A stretch of DNA of 16,996 nt, taken from NCBI GenBank assembly GCA_041645075.1, contig JBAZQS010000016.1, forward strand, positions 1 through 16,996, written 5' to 3'. Shown here one piece after another: positions 11,461-16,996 of the stretch. Under the pieces are notes generated by a model. It worked only from the letters and a program-made list of their open reading frames with translations. It was not told the DNA's origin and did not search any database. A program made the position numbers and the translations under genes. The DNA comes from JBAZQS01 sp041645075. GTDB taxonomy: Bacteria; Patescibacteriota; Patescibacteriia; 2-01-FULL-39-33. The stretch's first letter is position 1, and each line of letters starts with the position of its first letter.

Positions 11461-13299
11461 ATGAAACAGACAAGAAGGTTGCAAGAGTTGCAGATGAACG
11501 AGCCACGTAACCAACTAGTCGGCCAGATGCCCAAGATTGGCATTCGCCCGACGATTGACGGCCGACGCAAGGGCGTCCGCGAGTCGCTCGAGGGACCGAC
11601 GATGGCGATGGCCAAAGCTGCCGCCAAACTGATTTCGGAGAAGCTGCGCCACGCCAACGGCCTGCCGGTGGAATGCGTCATTGCCGATACCTGTATCGGC
11701 GGAGCGACTGAAGCGGCGATGTGCGCCGAGAAATTTCGCAAGGAAGGCGTTGGTGCCATGCTGACCGTTACTCCGTGCTGGTGCTACGGCTCCGAGACCA
11801 TGGACATGACCGTGGGTATTCCGCAGGCGGTTTGGGGATTTAATGGCACCGACCGGCCCGGCGCGGTCTACTTGGCCGCCGTCAATGCCGCACACAGCCA
11901 GAAGGGCCTGCCGGTGTTCACAATTTACGGGCGCGACGTCCAGGACATGGGCGACATTGAAAAGATCCCGGGCGATGTCCAGGAGAAATTACTGCAGTTT
12001 GCCAAGGCTGGCCTGGTGGTGGCCACAATGAAGAATAAGTCGTACCTGTCACTGGGCGGCACCTCCATGGGGATCGCCGGTTCGGTGGTCAACCCCGATT
12101 TTTTTGAGGATTACTTGGGCATGCGCGTCGTAACGGTGGACATGAGCGAGCTCGTCCGACGGATCAATGAATGTATCTACGACCAGAAAGAGTTCATGCG
12201 CGCCATCGCCTGGGTCCGCGTCAACTGTAAGGAAGGCAAGGACTACAACAGCGAGGAACAGCAGAAGAGCTGCGAGCGCAAGGACTGGGAATGGGGGTTC
12301 GTGGTCAGGATGACCATGATTGCCCGCGACCTGATGGTGGGCAATCCGCGCTTGAACGAACTCGGCTATAGTGAGGAGGCCCTCGGCCACAATGCGATTC
12401 TGGCTGGATTCCAGGGTCAGCGCCATTGGACCGATCACTTCCCCAATGGCGATTTCATGGAGGCGATGCTCTGCTCTTCGTTCGACTGGAATGGCATCCG
12501 GGAATCCTACCTGATGGCTACCGAGAACGACTGCTTTAACGGCGTTTGCATGCTCTTCGGCCATCTGCTCACCAACACGGCGCAGATTTTCGCTGACGTG
12601 CGCACCTACTGGAGTCCCGAGGCGATCAAGCGTGTTACTGGCACCTGGCCGATTGGCAAGATGAACGGCGGCATGATTCATCTGATCAACTCCGGCGCGG
12701 CCACCTTGGACGCCTGCGGCAAGCAGGAGAGGGACGGCGAGCCGGTGATGAAGCCGTTCTGGGAAATCAACCCGGAAGAGGCCCAATCCTGCTTGAATGT
12801 CACCAAGTGGTCGCCGGCGGTCTATGAGTACTTCCGCGGCGGCGGCTTCTCCTCGACCTTCGGCACTCGTGCCGACATGCCGGCGACAATGTTCCGGGTG
12901 AACATGGTCAAAGGCCTGGGACCGGTGCTTCAGATTGCCGAGGGTGAGTTCGTCGACGTCCCACCCGTGATTTATCAGAAGCTTGAAGAGCGGACTAACC
13001 CGACCTGGCCGACGCACTGGTTCGCGCCGCGCCTGACGGGCAGGGGTCCGTTTGTCGACGTTTACTCGGTGATGAACGCTTGGGGCGCTAATCACGGGGC
13101 GATCAGCTACGGCCACATCGGCTTGGAATTGATCACTTTGGCGGCGATGCTGCGTATCCCGGTCTTTATGCACAACGTGGACGAGAGGAAGATCTTCCGT
13201 CCGGCGGCATGGGCCTCCTTCGGGACGAGCGACCCGGGGGTGGCCGATCAAATGGCCTGCACCAATTTCGGCCCATTATATACCAAGTGTGGCAGATAA
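11461..13299 (+). CDS. fucI: L-fucose isomerase (FucI)
   Basis: 612 residues from the ATG at 11461 (E. coli: 591). The start is fixed by AAGGAGG at 11448-11454, six bases upstream; a more upstream TTG lies inside the palindrome and is rejected. The enzyme interconverts L-fucose and L-fuculose, and often D-arabinose and D-ribulose, with Mn2+. Catalytic metal ligands are recognisable: E355 in ATENDCFNG, D379 in FADVRTYW and H545 in WGANHGAIS. The 24-residue spacing of the first two equals that of E337/D361 in E. coli. Other conserved blocks are ADTCIGGATEAA, WGFNGTDRPGAV and SFDWNGIRE. It is much GC-richer than its flanks, with a strong promoter, palindrome, ribosome site and terminator of its own. 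It therefore looks like an acquired single-gene cassette. No fucK, fucA or fucose transporter is in the window. Confidence 0.96.
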   Translation: MKQTRRLQELQMNEPRNQLVGQMPKIGIRPTIDGRRKGVRESLEGPTMAMAKAAAKLISEKLRHANGLPVECVIADTCIGGATEAAMCAEKFRKEGVGAMLTVTPCWCYGSETMDMTVGIPQAVWGFNGTDRPGAVYLAAVNAAHSQKGLPVFTIYGRDVQDMGDIEKIPGDVQEKLLQFAKAGLVVATMKNKSYLSLGGTSMGIAGSVVNPDFFEDYLGMRVVTVDMSELVRRINECIYDQKEFMRAIAWVRVNCKEGKDYNSEEQQKSCERKDWEWGFVVRMTMIARDLMVGNPRLNELGYSEEALGHNAILAGFQGQRHWTDHFPNGDFMEAMLCSSFDWNGIRESYLMATENDCFNGVCMLFGHLLTNTAQIFADVRTYWSPEAIKRVTGTWPIGKMNGGMIHLINSGAATLDACGKQERDGEPVMKPFWEINPEEAQSCLNVTKWSPAVYEYFRGGGFSSTFGTRADMPATMFRVNMVKGLGPVLQIAEGEFVDVPPVIYQKLEERTNPTWPTHWFAPRLTGRGPFVDVYSVMNAWGANHGAISYGHIGLELITLAAMLRIPVFMHNVDERKIFRPAAWASFGTSDPGVADQMACTNFGPLYTKCGR

Positions 13300-13361
13300 G
13301 TTTGGTCGACGCTTCTAAACAGCCGCTTCTCAATAAAAATTGAATCTTAACTATTTCAATC

Positions 13362-13388
13362 AGACCCGTGTATTTTAGCGGGTCTTTT
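13362..13388 (+). terminator. intrinsic terminator of fucI
   Basis: AGACCCG (13362-13368) pairs with CGGGTCT (13379-13385), with a 10-nt loop and continuing T residues. It lies about 60 bases after the fucI stop. Confidence 0.85.
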
Positions 13389-13459
13389 AAATTTCCTGAT
13401 AAATTATTTTTTAGACGCTTTATGGTGTTATAATTATTTCTTGTTTTTTAAATTTCTGC

Positions 13460-13465
13460 TATAAT
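13460..13465 (+). promoter_or_regulatory. -10 box of the PfkB-family kinase gene, probably leaderless
   Basis: A perfect TATAAT ends six bases before the ATG, so transcription would start at the start codon. There is no Shine-Dalgarno and no convincing -35 box at 16-18 bases. A second TATAAT lies upstream at 13429-13434. Confidence 0.45.
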
Positions 13466-13471
13466 TAATAC

Positions 13472-14434
13472 ATGCAGAATCAAAATAAAAAATCAAAATT
13501 TGACGTAATAACGATTGGCGGGGCGACCCGCGATATTATGTTTTATTCGGGCGACGGCAAATTGATTACCACCAACAACATTACGCGGCAGAAATTTCTC
13601 GCTTTTGAATATGGCGCCAAAATAACGGCCGACAAGCTTTATTTTTCTTTTGGCGGCGGCGCGGCCAATACGGCCGTCACCTTTTCCAAGCTGGGCCTGA
13701 AAACCGCCGCCATTTGCCGCCTCGGTGATGATGACAATGGCCGGGAAATTTTAAAGAATTTTAAAAATCAGGGCATTGACGCTTCATTTATTAAAATCAA
13801 TAAAAAAGAAACTACCGGCTTTTCTGTAATCTTGGCGGTCAGGGGCGAATCACACGAGCATGTGGTTTTTGGTTATCGCGGCGCCAATAATTCACTTAGT
13901 GGCGTTGATTTGCCCCTTTCGCAAATAGAGACAAATTGGTTTTATGTGTCGGCTTTGCCCAAAGACAGCTGGGAGGAAATAATGAAGAAGCTCATGGCCA
14001 CAGGCAAGAATATTATTTGGAATCCGGGTGGCTACCAATTAAAACAACCGTCTAGATTAAAAAACTATCTGCCCAAAATAAAATTATTTATTTTAAATCA
14101 CGACGAGGCGCTGGAATTTAAAAAACTAAAAGATATCAGGGGCTTGTTAAGATATATCAAGGGCCTGGGCCCGCAAATAGTCGTCATCACCGACGGCGCC
14201 AAAGGGGCCTATGTCTATGACGGCAAAAAATATTATTATATGAAAGCGATGGATAGTAAAAGCGTGGATACGGTGGGCGTGGGCGATGCTTTTGCCGCCG
14301 CCTTTACGGGCGCCTTGATTTATGGTAAGAATATTAAGACCGCCTTGGCGTGGGGGATAAAAAATTCGGCTTCGGTCGTTTCTAAAATCGGTGCCCAGAA
14401 CGGTATTTTAACGAAAAGGCAAATTGCCAGTTAG
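13472..14434 (+). CDS. PfkB/ribokinase-family carbohydrate or nucleoside kinase
   Basis: 320 residues, typical for the family. Motif 1 is FGGGAANTA (G61-A68), where the GG turn binds the sugar. Motif 2 is DTVGVGDAF (D266-F274), with the catalytic base D272 and the anion hole. FDVITIGGATRDI at the N-terminus and VVITDGAKGAY before the ATP site are also characteristic. The substrate cannot be assigned: ribokinase, fructokinase, nucleoside kinase and 6-phosphofructokinase-2 all share these motifs. It lies downstream of fucI, but a terminator and its own -10 box separate them and its base usage is AT-rich, so they need not work together. A terminator also separates it from ppdK. The start codon sits immediately after TATAAT. 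Confidence 0.88.
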   Translation: MQNQNKKSKFDVITIGGATRDIMFYSGDGKLITTNNITRQKFLAFEYGAKITADKLYFSFGGGAANTAVTFSKLGLKTAAICRLGDDDNGREILKNFKNQGIDASFIKINKKETTGFSVILAVRGESHEHVVFGYRGANNSLSGVDLPLSQIETNWFYVSALPKDSWEEIMKKLMATGKNIIWNPGGYQLKQPSRLKNYLPKIKLFILNHDEALEFKKLKDIRGLLRYIKGLGPQIVVITDGAKGAYVYDGKKYYYMKAMDSKSVDTVGVGDAFAAAFTGALIYGKNIKTALAWGIKNSASVVSKIGAQNGILTKRQIAS

Positions 14435-14452
14435 TTTTAATCAAAAAGGAAG

Positions 14453-14484
14453 GTGATAGGTCTAATTTGGCCTGTCATTTTTTT
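14453..14484 (+). terminator. intrinsic terminator between the PfkB kinase and ppdK
   Basis: GTGATAGGTC (14453-14462) pairs with GGCCTGTCAT (14469-14478), 10 pairs with three G:U, with a 6-nt loop and a T7 tract. Confidence 0.8.
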
Positions 14485-14525
14485 GCGGGAAATTGGGCGG
14501 TTTAAAAAATTAATAATAAATAATT

Positions 14526-16996
14526 ATGTCCGACAAAAAATATGTCTATTCCTTTGAGGAGGGGAATAAAGAAATGAAAGCGCTTTTGGGCGGCAAGGGC
14601 GCAAATTTAGCCGAGATGAGCGGTTTGGGCATTAATGTTCCGCCCGGCTTCACCATCACCACCGAGGTCTGCGATGTTTATTATAAAAATAATAAGTCAT
14701 ATCCGGCCGAGGTTACCCAGCAGATAGAAGAAAAACTGCATGAATTAGAAAATAAAATCGGTAAAAAGCTCGGCGATGCCCAAGACCCATTATTAGTTTC
14801 CGTGCGTTCGGGCGCGGCTGCTTCCATGCCGGGCATGATGGATACGATTTTAAATCTGGGTTTAAACGACCAATCGGTTGTTGGCTTGGCGCAGAAAACC
14901 AATAATCCGAGATTTGCTTTGGATTCATACCGCCGATTAATCCAAATGTTCGGCGAGGTGGTCATGGGCGTGGAGTCGGCGGCATTTGATGAAATTTTAG
15001 AAAATGTCAAAGACACGGCGGGCGCCGAATACGATCTGGATTTGACGGCCGAGGATTTGCAGGAAATAGTCAGAAGATATAAAACAAAAATTAAAGAGAT
15101 TAAAGGCGTTGATTTTCCTCAAGACGCGAAGGAGCAGTTGCGACTGGCCATTGAGGCGGTATTTAATTCTTGGCATAATCATCGCGCCATCAGATATCGC
15201 GAAATTAATAATATCAGGGGCTTGATCGGCACGGCGGTTAGTATTCAAGCCATGGTCTTCGGCAATTTGGGCGAGACCTCGGGCACGGGCGTCTGCTTTA
15301 CCAGAAATCCGTCTACCGGTGAAAATAAATTTTATGGCGAATATTTAATGAACGCGCAGGGCGAAGATGTGGTGGCGGGTATTAGAACGCCCCAGCCCGT
15401 GGAAAAATTAAAAGACCAGATGCCCGAAGTTTATGACCAGTTGGTTAAAATTTGCAAAAAAGTGGAGGAGCATTATAAGGATATGCAGGATATGGAATTT
15501 ACGATTCAGGACGGCAAATTATTTATTTTACAAAATAGAAACGGCAAGAGAACGGCCCAAGCCGCGGTTAATATTGCCGTTGACTTGGTAAGTGAGGGCT
15601 TGCTTACCAGAGAAGAGGCGATTATGAAAGTGGAGCCTGACCGATTAAATCAATTATTACATAAACAATTGGACCCGATTGCCAAGCAGTCCGCCGCGCT
15701 GGTAGCGCAGGGTTTGCCCGCTTCTCCGGGCGCGGCCGTTGGTGAAGTGGTTTTTACCGCTCAAGAGGCGTTTGAAAAAACCCAACAGGGCTTGCCGGTT
15801 ATTTTAGTTAGAACGGAAACTTCTCCCGAAGATATTGACGGCATGCACTCGGCCAAGGGCATTTTAACGGCTCGTGGCGGCATGACTTCCCATGCGGCTG
15901 TGGTGGCTCGCGGTATGGGCACTTGCTGTGTGGCCGGCTGCGCTGATTTGTTTATTAATGAAAAAGAAAAAAAACTTGTCATCAATAGCCGGGGCATCAC
16001 CATAAAAGAAGGCGATTTTATCACCTTAGACGGTTCTGATGGCACGGTTTATTTAGGCAAATTGGCGACCAAGGACCCGGAATTGAGTGACAATTTTGTG
16101 GTTTTAATGGGTTGGGCCGATGAGGTTAAGAAATTGGGCGTTAGAACCAACGCCGACACCCCGCATGATGCGAAAATCGCCAGGGGGTTTGGCGCCGAGG
16201 GCATTGGCCTTTGCCGAACCGAACATATGTTTTTTGAAGGCGACCGGATTAAGGCGGTCAGAGAAATGATTTTGGCCTCGGACGAGGCAGGCAGAAAAAA
16301 GGCCTTGGCTAAATTATTGCCCTATCAAAAGCAGGATTTTATCGGGCTCTTTCACGCCATGGATGGCTTTCCGGTTACCATTCGCTTGCTTGACCCGCCG
16401 CTGCATGAATTTTTGCCCACCGAAGAAAAAGATATTTATGAATTAGCCCGAGAAATGCAAGTAGATGTCGGCACAATTAAAGCCAAAATTTCCGAGCTTC
16501 ACGAATTCAATCCCATGCTCGGCCATCGTGGTTGCCGCTTGGCCATCACTTATCCGGAAATTTATGATATGCAAGTGACGGCGATTATTGAAGCGGCTAT
16601 ATTAGTGGCCAAGTCCTGCCCGCAATGCGGCCGAGCCACCGAGGTTGAGCCGGAAATTATGATTCCCTTGGTCGGCGCCGCCAAAGAATTTGAAATATTA
16701 AAAAAGCGGATTATTGATATTGTTGAGCAAAAATTAAAAGAAGCGGGCATTAAAATTTCATATAAAATCGGCACCATGATCGAAGTGCCCAGAGCGGCCG
16801 TGGTGGCCGACAAAATCGCCAAGGAGGCCGAATTTTTTTCCTTTGGCACCAATGATTTGACCCAAATGGGCGCTGGCTTTAGCCGTGATGACGCCGGAAA
16901 ATTTTTGAAGGAATATGTGGCGCAGGGAATTTATGAGAGAGACCCGTTTGAGGTTTTAGACCAGGAAGGCATTGGCGAATTAATCAGGATTGCCAT
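14526..16996 (+). CDS. ppdK: pyruvate, phosphate dikinase (PpdK), 3' end outside window
   Basis: 823 complete codons are visible. The family is about 875-900 residues long, so roughly the last 50-70 are missing, including the C-terminal catalytic Cys. The enzyme reversibly converts ATP, phosphate and pyruvate to AMP, pyrophosphate and phosphoenolpyruvate; in CPR bacteria it often replaces or complements pyruvate kinase. Domains in order: the nucleotide-binding part with LLGGKGANLAEM and SVRSGAAASMPGMMD (about 91-105); the swivelling His domain with GGMTSHAAVVARGMG, phospho-accepting H456 (H455 in Clostridium symbiosum); and the PEP/pyruvate barrel with GIGLCRTEHMFF (R564), NPMLGHRGCRL and SFGTNDLTQM. 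The start is the ATG after an AT-rich spacer without a clear Shine-Dalgarno. Confidence 0.97.
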   Translation, partial: MSDKKYVYSFEEGNKEMKALLGGKGANLAEMSGLGINVPPGFTITTEVCDVYYKNNKSYPAEVTQQIEEKLHELENKIGKKLGDAQDPLLVSVRSGAAASMPGMMDTILNLGLNDQSVVGLAQKTNNPRFALDSYRRLIQMFGEVVMGVESAAFDEILENVKDTAGAEYDLDLTAEDLQEIVRRYKTKIKEIKGVDFPQDAKEQLRLAIEAVFNSWHNHRAIRYREINNIRGLIGTAVSIQAMVFGNLGETSGTGVCFTRNPSTGENKFYGEYLMNAQGEDVVAGIRTPQPVEKLKDQMPEVYDQLVKICKKVEEHYKDMQDMEFTIQDGKLFILQNRNGKRTAQAAVNIAVDLVSEGLLTREEAIMKVEPDRLNQLLHKQLDPIAKQSAALVAQGLPASPGAAVGEVVFTAQEAFEKTQQGLPVILVRTETSPEDIDGMHSAKGILTARGGMTSHAAVVARGMGTCCVAGCADLFINEKEKKLVINSRGITIKEGDFITLDGSDGTVYLGKLATKDPELSDNFVVLMGWADEVKKLGVRTNADTPHDAKIARGFGAEGIGLCRTEHMFFEGDRIKAVREMILASDEAGRKKALAKLLPYQKQDFIGLFHAMDGFPVTIRLLDPPLHEFLPTEEKDIYELAREMQVDVGTIKAKISELHEFNPMLGHRGCRLAITYPEIYDMQVTAIIEAAILVAKSCPQCGRATEVEPEIMIPLVGAAKEFEILKKRIIDIVEQKLKEAGIKISYKIGTMIEVPRAAVVADKIAKEAEFFSFGTNDLTQMGAGFSRDDAGKFLKEYVAQGIYERDPFEVLDQEGIGELIRIA

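Noticed and set aside
12049..13251. 400-residue open frame antisense to fucI
   Set aside because: Strong FucI motifs on the plus strand explain the region; long antisense frames are expected in GC-rich coding DNA, and the translation is His/Arg-rich without family motifs.
1..16996. CRISPR array, insertion sequence or prophage genes
   Set aside because: No regularly spaced direct repeats, transposase, integrase or phage structural motifs were seen on either strand.

Overview
The window looks like a chromosomal contig from an uncultivated, probably Candidate Phyla Radiation (Patescibacteria/Parcubacteria-like) bacterium. The signs are AT-rich compact genes, several starts without a Shine-Dalgarno sequence, tRNA genes with no encoded CCA end, a pyruvate phosphate dikinase and a superoxide reductase. 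TAA, TAG and TGA all act as stops, so the code is standard rather than the TGA=Gly code of some CPR lineages. The lineage is an inference from style, not from a marker gene. The superoxide reductase suggests an anaerobic or microaerobic life.

Layout. (1) 1-4626: a plus-strand cell-surface operon with two tandem YVTN-type beta-propeller proteins (the first cut by the window edge) and a membrane-anchored beta-helix protein. (2) 4627-6960: a GC-richer block with a hairpin-bearing intergenic region and a minus-strand pyrD-pyrC operon that ends in a strong terminator. (3) 7100-7851: a ZIP-family metal transporter, probably leaderless. (4) 7890-8450: a very unusual tRNA cluster. A complete tRNA-Ala(CGC) sits inside the anticodon loop of another tRNA (best read as Lys-UUU), and a complete tRNA-Val(CAC) sits inside the anticodon loop of a second tRNA (best read as Val-CAC). 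That second host also carries a 107-nt insertion in its D loop. (5) 8465-10508: a HAD hydrolase facing a minus-strand run of trmO, desulfoferrodoxin and a small hypothetical gene. (6) 10641-11370: tsaC/sua5. (7) 11382-13388: a self-contained, GC-rich fucI cassette with its own consensus promoter, an 18-nt palindrome, a strong ribosome binding site and a terminator. (8) 13460-16996: a PfkB-family sugar kinase and ppdK, which runs off the window.

The strongest candidate for something undescribed is the nested tRNA cluster. Both anticodon-loop insertions share one frame, 5'-CCCCGYYAAAT ... tRNA ... ATTTRRCRGGGYGRR-3'. The YY/RR positions differ as compensating pairs (CC:GG in one, TT:AA in the other). 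Removing both insertions at the same consensus ends leaves two textbook 7-nt anticodon loops. This suggests one family of structured tRNA-carrying introns, or split-tRNA-like elements, rather than chance.

Two blocks, pyrDC and fucI, have base composition and translation signals unlike the AT-rich neighbours and look horizontally acquired. TsaC and TrmO, both enzymes of t6A37 metabolism, lie within a few kilobases of the interrupted tRNA genes. The order may be chance, but it makes tRNA anticodon-loop biology a theme of this window.
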